Both the position numbers and the translations under genes were made by a program. From NCBI GenBank assembly GCA_019420585.1, contig JAHZGX010000021.1:38873-102872 (forward strand): a stretch of 64,000 bases of DNA, given 5' to 3'. The stretch comes from Prevotellaceae bacterium (GTDB lineage Bacteria; Bacteroidota; Bacteroidia; Bacteroidales; Bacteroidaceae). Shown here in pieces: positions 8,691 to 16,992 of this stretch. Within the stretch, counting starts at the first letter, position 1, and each line of letters starts with the position of its first letter. The notes below the pieces were generated by a model. It had not been told where the DNA came from, searched no databases, and saw only the letters and a program-made list of their open reading frames with translations.

Positions 8691-9061
8691 GCAAACAACA
8701 ATGTGAAATCTGCGGCCAGATGAAAACTCCGCAGGAAATGTCGAAGTCTTACAAGCACCGCTGTAAGGAGTGTGTCGCCCGGCTCACTCGCATAGACAGA
8801 CAAGCCGCCAAACAGCGTGCCGAACATCTCAAACAGCAACTGGAGGGAACCGGCTACACTCTGTCCTCGCCCGAAGATAGACGCAAGGAGCGTATTCTAA
8901 TCGCCTCATTCGCCATGCAGGGGATGATTGCCAACGATAGGTTCTACGATGCACTGCTGGACAAAGGCAACCACGCAAAGGCATTAGCGGTTACTTCGCT
9001 GAAGTTCGCTGACGCTCTGCTTGCCGAGGTTGACAAAGAGAAAGGAGGTAGCGATGAATAA
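8687..9061 (+). CDS. zinc-ribbon-like protein, 124 residues
   Basis: The N terminus has CEICGQMKTPQEMSKSYKHRCKECV, two CxxC knuckles about 18 residues apart that suggest a small zinc-binding module. A basic helical region follows (RLTRIDRQAAKQRAEHLKQQL), then helices without a recognisable motif. A role in nucleic-acid binding is plausible from the zinc module and basic helix. The last 8 nt overlap the next gene, whose ATG is preceded by an AAAGGAGG-like ribosome-binding stretch, unusual for a Bacteroidota-type operon. Confidence 0.62.
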   Translation: MSKQQCEICGQMKTPQEMSKSYKHRCKECVARLTRIDRQAAKQRAEHLKQQLEGTGYTLSSPEDRRKERILIASFAMQGMIANDRFYDALLDKGNHAKALAVTSLKFADALLAEVDKEKGGSDE

Positions 9062-9788
9062 CTCTTTAGAAAACGTAAAGGTCGGTGAACTGCTATATGT
9101 AAGCAATGGATGTAGCGAGGGCATTGAGAAAGTTGAACGGACTACTGATACTCTTGTTATCACCAAACTCCATCGTTTCTCAAAAAAGAATGGGACGACA
9201 CGAGGTGGTGATTTGTGGAGTCGTTGGATTGCTCGACCTGCCACGAATGAGGACCTTGACAAGCAACGACACAAGATACTCGTTCGCCGATGCGAAGACA
9301 TAGGGTTCAGACGGCTATCGGATGCACAACTGGAAGCAATCCTTTCAGTTGTAAAAGGCGATTGCGAAGTTACCGACCATGTTCCTGAAGCAATAGTCAA
9401 CATGATGGTAGAGCGCGGGTACGATGGAAGTAAAACAATCTGCCATTCACAAGCTGCTAAATGGTTGCTCAACAAATACGATGCATGGATTGAAGTATGC
9501 CCACGATATATGATTCCCCTTGATGGCGATTGCGAAACTGAAGTTCTCTTGTGGGAATTGGACGTAAGACACACACTTCATCGAATGTGTGGAGATGGAT
9601 ATTGCGCCCACTATGCTATTCACCAAGAATGCAATCCAAGCGAACAGCAATTGGAAGATGCCGATACATACGGCATTAGCGTCCTTTGGGATGATATTAA
9701 GTTTTATAAAACTCCCGAAGATGCGTACTGTGCAGGCTTGATTCGCACAATGCTATGGCTTGATGGAGAGAAAGGAGGCATCAAATGA
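9054..9788 (+). CDS. unknown protein, 244 residues, AT-rich codon use
   Basis: ATG 9054 is preferred over the in-frame upstream ATG at 9021, because AGGAGGT lies just before it and it overlaps the upstream stop in operon style. No known domain is recognised. The N-terminal 60 residues (VKVGELLYVSNGCSEGIEKVERTTDTLVI) look like a small beta domain. A segment near residues 100-145 (ILSVVKGDCEVTDHVPEAIVNMMVERG) is helical and the C terminus is acidic. Third positions are richer in A/T than the neighbouring operon genes, so it may be a later insertion. Confidence 0.6.
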   Translation: MNNSLENVKVGELLYVSNGCSEGIEKVERTTDTLVITKLHRFSKKNGTTRGGDLWSRWIARPATNEDLDKQRHKILVRRCEDIGFRRLSDAQLEAILSVVKGDCEVTDHVPEAIVNMMVERGYDGSKTICHSQAAKWLLNKYDAWIEVCPRYMIPLDGDCETEVLLWELDVRHTLHRMCGDGYCAHYAIHQECNPSEQQLEDADTYGISVLWDDIKFYKTPEDAYCAGLIRTMLWLDGEKGGIK

Positions 9789-10063
9789 TTGAGTTCCTTA
9801 CCCACATCGTGTCGGTGGTAATAACCGCCGTGGCGATAATCATCCTCGTTCATCTGCTCAACCGCTATGAACGGAAGAGAACCGAGAAATACCACATCAC
9901 CTGCGAGTATATGCGCTACCGATACTCTTACAACAAGATGGACGAGTGTATAGCCGAACTCTGCAAACTGGGTGCTGATGGTTGGGAGATTGCAACCTGC
10001 GCAGGCGATGACAGTTTCGCGGCTTACCTCATTCTCAAACGTGAAACCCTACATACCTCATAA
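9785..10063 (+). CDS. small membrane protein with DUF4177-like tail
   Basis: A 92-residue protein. Residues 7-27 (IVSVVITAVAIIILVHLLN) form one membrane helix, followed by a basic stretch (RYERKRTEK) that predicts the C terminus in the cytoplasm. The C-terminal MDECIAELCKLGADGWEIATCAGDD...AYLILKR resembles DUF4177-type small domains, in which LxxLGxxGWExV recurs. Function unknown. Overlaps the upstream gene by 4 nt. Confidence 0.6.
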   Translation: MIEFLTHIVSVVITAVAIIILVHLLNRYERKRTEKYHITCEYMRYRYSYNKMDECIAELCKLGADGWEIATCAGDDSFAAYLILKRETLHTS

Positions 10064-10067
10064 GACT

Positions 10068-10241
10068 ATGGCAAAGGCAATCAAAGTGGGTGATTACGTC
10101 CGCAACACTCTTTCGGGAAAGTTCGGTTATGTTGCAGGCATAACCGCCGACAACCGCAAACTGACAGTGCTGACCTTGAAAAGAACCTATGCTTCATGGT
10201 CAGTCAAGAATGTAGAACCAGTTAAAGATGCAACGAGATGA
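10068..10241 (+). CDS. small KOW/SH3-like protein, 57 residues
   Basis: ATG 10068 follows the previous stop by 4 nt, so upstream in-frame starts are not needed. MAKAIKVGDYVRNTLSGKFGYVAGITADNRKLTVLTLK has the VGDxVR...GxVxGI spacing of small SH3/KOW-like barrels, which often bind nucleic acid or protein partners. It overlaps the next gene by 4 nt. Confidence 0.55.
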   Translation: MAKAIKVGDYVRNTLSGKFGYVAGITADNRKLTVLTLKRTYASWSVKNVEPVKDATR

Positions 10242-10426
10242 ACGCCCGGCAATTCTTCGATCGAGTTGTGCAGCTCCGCAAGTTCCAAAAGGAATACTTC
10301 GCCACACGCAGTAAAGATGCACTTCACCAGTCAATCGCACTGGAGAAAGAGATAGACGCAGAGATTGAGCGCGTGCAGGCTCTCGTCAATAACAAACCAG
10401 TCGAACCACCAACCCTATTCCCATGA
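10238..10426 (+). CDS. small helical unknown protein, 62 residues
   Basis: ATG 10238 overlaps the upstream stop and the frame overlaps the next start by 4 nt. Predicted as two helices (FFDRVVQLRKFQKEYFATRS, IALEKEIDAEIERVQAL), probably a helical hairpin. No family recognised. Such small genes are common in Bacteroidales phage early operons. Confidence 0.55.
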   Translation: MNARQFFDRVVQLRKFQKEYFATRSKDALHQSIALEKEIDAEIERVQALVNNKPVEPPTLFP

Positions 10427-10650
10427 CAATCGCAAAACAACTCGCCCTCGTCCTCGTCAAGGAGATAATCGCCAAGAAGAGGAACAGCCACATCGCGCCG
10501 GACTACGCTCTGCGTAATGAGGTAAACTTATTGCTCGGCCAGGCACTCGATTCACTGGTGGCTGACGGCTCTCTCGTTCAGCGTGAGGCATCCGTTAATC
10601 GCTACATCGCTTATGAGATACCCGAAACGCAGAGCAAACCTGCTCTATAA
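10423..10650 (+). CDS. small winged-helix-like protein, 75 residues
   Basis: The product (QLALVLVKEIIAKKRN, LRNEVNLLLGQALDSLVADGSLVQREASVNRYIAYEI) fits a compact winged helix: a recognition-like helix, then LxxLxxxGxLxxRxxSVNRYxAYEI as the wing. This suggests a small DNA-binding regulator, with only pattern-level support. It overlaps both neighbouring frames. Confidence 0.5.
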   Translation: MTIAKQLALVLVKEIIAKKRNSHIAPDYALRNEVNLLLGQALDSLVADGSLVQREASVNRYIAYEIPETQSKPAL

Positions 10651-10789
10651 GCTGCGCCGTAAAGGGATTGAGGCTGACACCAAACAACGTGTCATCTTCA
10701 TTCCCTACGGCGAAGAGCCTCGACAATACGTGCAGGCCGTCCGGCTCTGCCGTGAGTTTTATTTCAGTATTCAATTCATTATCACATGA
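10613..10789 (+). CDS. small basic unknown protein, 58 residues
   Basis: The start chosen is ATG 10613 inside the 3' end of the upstream gene. The stop at 10789 overlaps the next start by 4 nt. The product is rich in Arg and Lys at the N terminus (MRYPKRRANLLYKLRRKGIEAD). No domain recognised. The start-stop overlap with the next gene is the main evidence that it is translated. Confidence 0.45.
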   Translation: MRYPKRRANLLYKLRRKGIEADTKQRVIFIPYGEEPRQYVQAVRLCREFYFSIQFIIT

Positions 10790-11250
10790 AAGGTCAAGGA
10801 ACATCAAGTACATCTACACCACGAATTCGTCCTTACAATTCGTGGACGGACCGGGATTTTCCAAGGAAAGCGTTGAACGCAATAATAGACCTAAGGGAAG
10901 ATGAAACTATGCTTGTAGATTTTATAACTGCGTGCGTATTCAAAAAGTATTTTGGTTTCAATATCCCAGTTATTGATTATTACGATTCCAAGGGCAAGCA
11001 TGACTTTGGCGACAGTCCCATTGATTACAATTCAATGCCCGATGTCTATTCAGCACCGACAGTCCGTTATGCAGTTCAATGGGTTAAGGATAAATTTGGA
11101 ATGTCAATAGATGTTGAGGAAGAGAGTTGTAACTATAAGATTACAGCAAGAGGTCCTAAAGGTACAATAAAATACAACCTGCCATCCTACTATGGCATTG
11201 GCAAAGCCTATCTATGTGGTATCCGATATGGTATGGAAGAAACTATTTAA
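10786..11250 (+). CDS. unknown protein, 154 residues, AT-rich codon use
   Basis: Begins at ATG 10786 overlapping the upstream stop; a later in-frame ATG near residue 43 is an alternative start. The first 40 residues are polar and may be disordered. The remainder (LVDFITACVFKKYFGFNIPVIDYY, YAVQWVKDKFGMSIDVEEES) looks like a soluble alpha/beta domain. No family recognised. Codon third positions are visibly more A/T-rich than in most of the operon, as in the genes at 2173, 9054 and 11263. Confidence 0.55.
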   Translation: MKGQGTSSTSTPRIRPYNSWTDRDFPRKALNAIIDLREDETMLVDFITACVFKKYFGFNIPVIDYYDSKGKHDFGDSPIDYNSMPDVYSAPTVRYAVQWVKDKFGMSIDVEEESCNYKITARGPKGTIKYNLPSYYGIGKAYLCGIRYGMEETI

Positions 11251-11262
11251 CAGCCATCTCCA

Positions 11263-11757
11263 ATGAGCAATACTAATTTCAAATATCCTGCCTGCGGCTT
11301 CTGCCGTAACTTCCAATGGAAAGCAGGCAACACCTCATCGGCGCAATGCAGTGAAATCCAAAGGGAGGTCACAGCCAATGGTGATGTATGTGGCTTTTAT
11401 AAAGCCGCGTGTAACGAGCAAGCGATAAAAGAATACTTTGCATTTCAAGAAATGTTGGCGGAGGTTGATATGCGTCCAAAGTTGCACTATGACCCCTATG
11501 TAGATGCTTGTGGAAATAACTATGAGGGACTTAGCCGTACTGAATGCATGGATGCTTTAGTCAACCATGTTGAGAAAAATGGGCTATGGTATGAACTTGA
11601 CGTAATGTTCAGCCCCTTTGGTAATGGTTGTGATTTCTACTTTGCTCCTAATGTTATGTTCCATTTTTCGGCAGATGAGTACGAGGCATTTTATGCCCGG
11701 ATTAGCAATGCCATAAAGAAATATCACGAACAATTCAATGAAAATCCGCGTCTTTGA
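11263..11757 (+). CDS. cysteine-rich unknown protein, 164 residues
   Basis: The N-terminal 45 residues contain CGFCRNF, later SAQCSEI and GDVCGFY, a four-cysteine pattern likely to bind zinc. The rest is soluble, with aromatic-rich stretches (LWYELDVMFSPFGNGCDFYFAPNVMFHFSADEYEAFYARI). No family recognised. AT-rich codon use suggests separate acquisition. The 3' end overlaps the methyltransferase gene by 20 nt in a different frame. Confidence 0.58.
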   Translation: MSNTNFKYPACGFCRNFQWKAGNTSSAQCSEIQREVTANGDVCGFYKAACNEQAIKEYFAFQEMLAEVDMRPKLHYDPYVDACGNNYEGLSRTECMDALVNHVEKNGLWYELDVMFSPFGNGCDFYFAPNVMFHFSADEYEAFYARISNAIKKYHEQFNENPRL

Positions 11758-13276
11758 AGCCTTTGCAGGCTACGGCTCTCAGTCTATCGCCCTTGAGTTG
11801 CTTGCCCAAGCGTTCCCCAATTTCCAGTTTGACACTGTCGGAATTTCGGAGATTGACAAGAACGCTATCAAGGCATATCGTACACTTCATGGAAATGTCA
11901 TTCCCAACCACGGCGACATAACCAAGATTGACTGGACGCAGACAGCCGATTTTGACCTGCTCACATATTCGTTCCCCTGCCAAGACATTTCTTCGGCAGG
12001 CAAACAGCGTGGCTTCACCGAGGGTAGCGGAACGCGCTCTTCCTGCTTGTGGGCCTGCGCCGATGCTATTGAAACGAAGCATCCCCAGTTCCTGCTCATG
12101 GAGAATGTCAAGGCACTTGCCACGCAAAAGAAATTCAGCGATGACTTCCGCAAGTGGCGTGAGTGGTTGATAAAGCACGGCTACACCAACTACTATGCCG
12201 TCCTCAACGCAAAGGACTACGGCGTGCCGCAGAACCGTGAGCGCGTGTTCATGGTGTCATTTCTCGGTGAACATACTCCGTTCTATTTCCCGGCTCCCTT
12301 TGAACTGACGCGCCGACTGAAGCACGTCCTTGAAGATGAGGTTGACGAGAAATACTGGTTACAGCAGGAGCAGATTCAAACCTTGATAAAGCACAACGAA
12401 CGCAAGCAGTCCGAGGGTTGCGGATTCAAGACGAACTTTCAGACTGGCGAGGGCATAAGCGGTGCTATCAAGACCAAAGAAGGGAGCCGCGAATATGATA
12501 CCTACATCAAAGTGCCGACCTATGGTAACAGCCGCCTCAACGCCATGATTGCCGACGGCAAGATTGACCCGGAGCAGACGTTGTGGATTGACTGCTACAA
12601 CCAACGTGTTGACCCTGACATCGCAGGCACGATACTGGCTCGAGTAAATGCTACGGGGCATTACCTCATATCCGACCCTCGCGGCTGCGCCATGCGCGGC
12701 CGCCCCGATGCATCGGGGCGAAATTCTCAGCAGATCGAACTTGGTTCGGATGTTGCCAACGCCCTCACGTCCGTCCAAAAGGACAGCATGGTAGCCGAGG
12801 CGCGTGTCATACAGGTAGGCAACCTCATAGAAGATTCCGCTTATAAGAACCCTCATCGTGGGCGCGTCTATTCCGTTGAGGGCATCGCGCCCTGCCTCAA
12901 CTGCAACGAGGGCGGTCAGCGTGAAGTCAAGATTATACAGCGCGGTCACGGCTATGCCAAAGGCGGTGTATTCGATATTTGCCCGGCTCTCACCACCTCA
13001 AAGTGGCAGGACAATCACTTTGCCCTCATTGAATACTGGATACGCAAACTTACTCCGCGCGAGTGCTTCCGCTTGATGGACGTACCCGAACACTATATCG
13101 ACCGACTGCTGTCCGCAGGTATATCTAATTCGCAGCTCTATAAACTTGCAGGCAATTCTATCGTGGTCGCCTGCCTCTTCCACATCTTCCGAAAGATGTT
13201 CTGCGAAACGGCAAGGGAAAGTTGCTCCCCGATTTCCCATAGCCGTGAAACCCCGGCGCAGTTGTCGCTTTTCTAA
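11738..13276 (+). CDS. orphan DNA (cytosine-5-)-methyltransferase
   Basis: A 512-residue C5 methylase. Motif I is FEAFAGYGSQSIAL, motif IV is SFPCQDISSAGKQRGF with the catalytic Cys of the PCQ triad, motif VI is LMENVKAL, motif VIII is PQNRERVFM, and the C-terminal motifs IX/X are LTPRECFRLMDVPEHYIDRL and KLAGNSIVVACL. The target-recognition region is about 200 residues, between motifs VIII and IX, and is longer than usual. No restriction endonuclease gene lies nearby, so it is probably an anti-restriction or self-marking phage methylase. It is the last early-operon gene; its stop codon overlaps the upstream element of a late promoter. Confidence 0.92.
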   Translation: MKIRVFEAFAGYGSQSIALELLAQAFPNFQFDTVGISEIDKNAIKAYRTLHGNVIPNHGDITKIDWTQTADFDLLTYSFPCQDISSAGKQRGFTEGSGTRSSCLWACADAIETKHPQFLLMENVKALATQKKFSDDFRKWREWLIKHGYTNYYAVLNAKDYGVPQNRERVFMVSFLGEHTPFYFPAPFELTRRLKHVLEDEVDEKYWLQQEQIQTLIKHNERKQSEGCGFKTNFQTGEGISGAIKTKEGSREYDTYIKVPTYGNSRLNAMIADGKIDPEQTLWIDCYNQRVDPDIAGTILARVNATGHYLISDPRGCAMRGRPDASGRNSQQIELGSDVANALTSVQKDSMVAEARVIQVGNLIEDSAYKNPHRGRVYSVEGIAPCLNCNEGGQREVKIIQRGHGYAKGGVFDICPALTTSKWQDNHFALIEYWIRKLTPRECFRLMDVPEHYIDRLLSAGISNSQLYKLAGNSIVVACLFHIFRKMFCETARESCSPISHSRETPAQLSLF

Positions 13277-13314
13277 ACTTAAAACATCATAACAACTAAT
13301 TCCCAATATCTTTG
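13275..13314 (+). promoter_or_regulatory. late-type promoter P1 (plus)
   Basis: The decamer AAACTTAAAA at 13275-13284 is followed by a 22-nt spacer and the -7 box TATCTTTG at 13307-13314. The decamer overlaps the methyltransferase stop codon. The next gene's ATG is only 4 nt after the box. Member of the eight-site family described in the findings; no TTTG -33 element is present. Confidence 0.7.
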
Positions 13315-13318
13315 CTCC

Positions 13319-13693
13319 ATGATTAAACTGTTGGAACATAATCGCCGACCCGACATCTCTTTCAGCCGTAAGAGAGGAACTATCCGCATTACGGCAAGGG
13401 TGGCGCGTGTCCTCGGTCTGCGTCCCGGTGATGCAATCAACATAGCCGTCAGTAACGGCGAGTATTACCTGCACGCCGTCCATGTCACAAACGACATCGG
13501 ACGGTTTGAGGCGCAGTGCTGGCCCACCAAGAAAGGGAGCGGTAACTACTGCGCCAGTTGCGTGCGCCTATGCCGTTCCCTGCTTGATTCGGTAGGTGTC
13601 AAGGCTGACAAGGTCGCCTACATGGTCGGCCAGGCATTCGAGCGTGACAGCACAACCTATGTTCCAATCATAACTCTGCATCCGCTACTATGA
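13319..13693 (+). CDS. AbrB-like small protein, 124 residues
   Basis: Residues 12-45 (DISFSRKRGTIRITARVARVLGLRPGDAINIAVSNGEYYL) resemble the swapped-hairpin AbrB/SpoVT fold, in which an R-x-T-x-x-x-A-x-x-L-GLxPGD core is typical. The second half has a C-x-x-C-x-x-L-C cluster (YCASCVRLC) and no known domain. The ATG lies 4 nt after a -7 box, so the mRNA may be leaderless or nearly so. It overlaps the tail-protein gene by 4 nt. It could be a transcription factor, or a structural protein that reuses the fold. Confidence 0.6.
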   Translation: MIKLLEHNRRPDISFSRKRGTIRITARVARVLGLRPGDAINIAVSNGEYYLHAVHVTNDIGRFEAQCWPTKKGSGNYCASCVRLCRSLLDSVGVKADKVAYMVGQAFERDSTTYVPIITLHPLL

Positions 13694-16371
13694 ACAAAGA
13701 TGTAAAATACAATGGCTACTCTGCACAGCCGTCCGACTATGAATGTCAGGACGGCGACCTTGCCGTAGCCATAAATCTTGTGCCGGAAGATGGTGCGCTT
13801 AAACCAGTCCTGCCTCCGAAAGTCGGGGGGCAGGCTTCGGAAACAATTGGCAACTGCGTTTATATCCACAAGAATTCGGGCTACACACATTACATTGTCC
13901 GCAACGGCAATTCGTTCAGTTGGTACGATAAGTCAGCACCCGACACGCTGACAACAATCGGCTCGATCTCAAAATACATCAAGGTCACATCGGTAGGCAA
14001 CACGCTCATATTCCTTACTGATGACGGTATGCAATACTACCTTTGGAAAGGCGGCACCACCGGGTATCTCTATCTGGGCAACAAGATTCCCGAATGTCCT
14101 ATCTCGTTTGGATTGCAGGGGAAGATGGTGCGTACCGATGAGTTCTCAATATCCTTTGATTCCATCAACGAGGGCGACATTTGGAACGAGTTTACCGACA
14201 ACAACAAGACGCGCGTCACCGACCAAGTGTTGGCACACATCAATAAGTTCATCGCTGACGAGTCCACCAACAAGGGCATGTTCATCTTCCCTTTCTTTGT
14301 CCGCTATGCCTATCGTCTGTATGACGGCTCTCTGACAATGCACTCCTCGCCGGTCCTCATGATTGCTTCCTCCGACCTCGCTCCGCAGGTCTTTTGGTCG
14401 CACATTACTGGCAAGGGCAAATACACCGATGCGAAACTCCGTGTCTGCGCTATGGTGCATACGCTTGACTATGCCGTCATTCTCCAGTCACGGCTTGATA
14501 TGCTCAACAACTGGAAAGATATTGTCCGCTCGGTCGATGTCTTTATCTCGAAACCCATTTACACCTACGACCAAAACGGCAAGTGTACCAAATTCGCCAA
14601 CTCCGAGGGCTATAACTCCTATTGCGTCTGCAAGCATACCAATCAGGCCGTATCTACCTCCACATATCCGTTACGCTATCAGCGTCACACATTCAACAAA
14701 CTCTACGCTTTCACATTCGACCCAACCAACCTCACATATCCTATGGGCCGCTTGATGATTCCGCGCCGTAGTGTCGATGCGGTCAAAGAGGATATCCGTT
14801 CCACCGCGCAGTTCTACCTGCTTGAGAGTATCAAGGTAGAGCAGCTTACGACCACGCGCACGGCTCTCAATGTCGAAGAAGATTATCTTCAGTCGTTGGT
14901 GACACGCGAGGTCATGACGGATGACTATGACAGCCACGATACTCTGATACCACGCTATTGCTTCACCTATAACTCACGCCTTAACCTCAGCAATATATCG
15001 AAGCGGCTGTATGCGGAATACAATGCCGGGGCATTGATGACGCACACCGATGGTTATATCGGCAACTGGAAAGATATGCCATCGGACTATTTCGATAACA
15101 CCGCAGGCGTGGGCGTTTACTTCTTCATCAAGCAGGACGGCAAGGATATTGTTGTGCAGGGAGAAAGTTGCGCCATGTCCAGTTATGAGGCCCCGTTCCT
15201 GTTCCTCTATTATCCGAATGTCAACGCATACAAGGCGGTGATTGTGTCATGGTACGGACTGCCCAGGTACTATGAGGTTCAACTGGAGCAACACGGCTTC
15301 CTCAACGGCTCGTTCTATTTCGCAGGCTGGGACAATCCGAGTACCAACGGCAATATGCCCTCGGCAAGTTCCAATGCTGACCGCACGATAGAAATCCCCA
15401 ATAAGATTTACACGTCCGAGGTCAACAATCCTTTTGTGTTTCCGCTTCTCGGCATTAACACTGTCGGTACTGGGGAAATAAAGGGCATCTGTTCGGCGGC
15501 AAAGGCTCTCTCCGAGGGTCAGTTCGGTCAGTTCCCTCTCTATGCTTTCACGTCCGAGGGTGTATGGGCGTTGGAGGTGTCGGCGACTGGCACATATACG
15601 GCGCGTCAGCCTATCACGCGCGATGTCTGCATCAACGCCGATGGAATAACCCAACTGGATAATGCCGTGCTGTTCCCAACGGATCGAGGCATAATGTTGA
15701 TTTCGGGTTCGCAGACACAATGTATTTCCGAAAGCATAAATTCGGAGTATCCGTTTAATGCCCTTGACCTGCCCGGCTTCGGTAAGCTGCACGATTTGTT
15801 GGGGCATGACCCGGTTACCGACAAGTGCCTGCCGACACTTCCGTTTACGGAGTTCCTTAAGCAATGCCGTATGATTTACGATTATGTGCATCAGCGCGTC
15901 ATTGTGTATGCTCCGAACATAACCTATGCCTATGTGTTCTCGTTGAAGTCCAAACTATGGGGCATGACATTCTCCAACATCGCCTCACACCTCAACTCCT
16001 ACCCGGAGGCCCTTGCCGTTGACAAGGAGAATAACATAGTGAACTTTTCGGAATCGGACGAAACGCAGGTCAAATGTCTGTACGTTACACGTCCGCTCAA
16101 CCTTGATGCCGTCAATATCCACAAGACCATTGACAGCATCATTCAGCGCGGATTCTTCCGAAATGGCAATGTGGCAACCGCGCTCTACGGCTCACGCGAT
16201 TTAGTAAACTGGTATCTGATATGGTCAAGTAAAGACCATTACCTGCGCGGCTTCCGTGGCACGCCCTACAAGTATTTCCGCATTGCAGGTGTCGCCACGC
16301 TCGATGCGGATGAAAGTATCTACGGCGCGTCTGTGCAGTTCACTCCGCGCCTCACCAATCAACCGAGATAA
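13690..16371 (+). CDS. tail hub/nozzle-like structural protein candidate
   Basis: An 893-residue soluble protein, without signal peptide or membrane helix, rich in short beta strands and aromatic residues throughout (for example YVRN, FSWYDK, YYLWKGG, YVFSLKSKLWGMTF). The repeating strand-turn texture and the C-terminal half (FPTDRGIMLISGSQTQCIS, RVIVYAPNITYAYVFS, WYLIWSSKDHYLRGFRGTPYKYFRI) suggest a beta-propeller-like fold, as in tail hub or nozzle proteins of short-tailed phages. It is served by a late-type promoter with the small gene upstream and is followed by a bidirectional terminator. The structural role is inferred from texture and context, not homology. Confidence 0.5.
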   Translation: MNKDVKYNGYSAQPSDYECQDGDLAVAINLVPEDGALKPVLPPKVGGQASETIGNCVYIHKNSGYTHYIVRNGNSFSWYDKSAPDTLTTIGSISKYIKVTSVGNTLIFLTDDGMQYYLWKGGTTGYLYLGNKIPECPISFGLQGKMVRTDEFSISFDSINEGDIWNEFTDNNKTRVTDQVLAHINKFIADESTNKGMFIFPFFVRYAYRLYDGSLTMHSSPVLMIASSDLAPQVFWSHITGKGKYTDAKLRVCAMVHTLDYAVILQSRLDMLNNWKDIVRSVDVFISKPIYTYDQNGKCTKFANSEGYNSYCVCKHTNQAVSTSTYPLRYQRHTFNKLYAFTFDPTNLTYPMGRLMIPRRSVDAVKEDIRSTAQFYLLESIKVEQLTTTRTALNVEEDYLQSLVTREVMTDDYDSHDTLIPRYCFTYNSRLNLSNISKRLYAEYNAGALMTHTDGYIGNWKDMPSDYFDNTAGVGVYFFIKQDGKDIVVQGESCAMSSYEAPFLFLYYPNVNAYKAVIVSWYGLPRYYEVQLEQHGFLNGSFYFAGWDNPSTNGNMPSASSNADRTIEIPNKIYTSEVNNPFVFPLLGINTVGTGEIKGICSAAKALSEGQFGQFPLYAFTSEGVWALEVSATGTYTARQPITRDVCINADGITQLDNAVLFPTDRGIMLISGSQTQCISESINSEYPFNALDLPGFGKLHDLLGHDPVTDKCLPTLPFTEFLKQCRMIYDYVHQRVIVYAPNITYAYVFSLKSKLWGMTFSNIASHLNSYPEALAVDKENNIVNFSESDETQVKCLYVTRPLNLDAVNIHKTIDSIIQRGFFRNGNVATALYGSRDLVNWYLIWSSKDHYLRGFRGTPYKYFRIAGVATLDADESIYGASVQFTPRLTNQPR

Positions 16372-16403
16372 CTCATGTACTAATTCAATCTATTGTAAGA
16401 CGA

Positions 16404-16438
16404 GAAAGGCCGCCATGCGTGATGCACAGCGGCCTTTC
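16404..16438. terminator. bidirectional rho-independent-like terminator
   Basis: A perfect 10-bp stem (GAAAGGCCGC at 16404-16413 pairing with 16429-16438) with a 15-nt loop lies between the convergent tail gene at 16371 and the minus-strand gene ending at 16456. Confidence 0.75.
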
Positions 16439-16455
16439 GCTTTGATATGGCAACA

Positions 16456-16980
16456 TTAAAAAGGGTGCATACGTCTGCGTGCCTTTGCTATCCTGTTGTG
16501 CAGGTTTATCCGTATCTCGCTCTCCGCGTCCTCGGCTTTGGCTTCCCATACCTGCGCCTTGGCGGTGTTGGTGATGCTCAGCCAGTCAGCCACAGCCTTG
16601 CAGACAAGGTACTCGTGGATGAGGTTCTCAAGCAGGTAGAGCGTGGTCTGCGAGAAGTCAAGCGGTACGCTCAACACTATCCCATAGACCGGCGGCTCAC
16701 GCAGGTTGTCGTTCAGTTCCGTGCGGTGCAGGTCGTTCTTGGTGTAGGGATATAGGAGTTCCCTGCACTTGCACACGGTCAGATTCAGCACTCGCGTCAC
16801 ACGGTCCACGTTTCCGTCCTCGCCCACATCCTGCACCATGTGGCGGTTGTGGTTGCTTTCCGTGTCCATGACGCTACCCTCTATAAAGGCATAGTTCTTT
16901 ATGTCATACAGCAGTTGGTCGCGCTTGAACCCTAACACGGCGTTGAGCCTGCCGTCCTTTTCTTCCAAAAAGCAACTCAT
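16456..16980 (-). CDS. structural paralogue A, 174 residues
   Basis: One of three adjacent minus-strand genes that look like diverged copies of one family. Shared with the next two: an N-terminal LLYDIxN segment (residues 22-30), a middle charged helix, and a C-terminal LIHEYLVCKAVADWLSITNTAKAQVWEAKAEDAE helix followed by a basic tail (RIAKARRRMHPF). It is the last gene of the operon that begins with the holin. It ends next to the shared terminator. Being co-transcribed with lysis genes, and repeated, it may be a head-tail connector or tail component. No outside family recognised. Confidence 0.55.
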   Translation of the reverse strand: MSCFLEEKDGRLNAVLGFKRDQLLYDIKNYAFIEGSVMDTESNHNRHMVQDVGEDGNVDRVTRVLNLTVCKCRELLYPYTKNDLHRTELNDNLREPPVYGIVLSVPLDFSQTTLYLLENLIHEYLVCKAVADWLSITNTAKAQVWEAKAEDAESEIRINLHNRIAKARRRMHPF

Positions 16981-16992
16981 GGGATACTGGGA

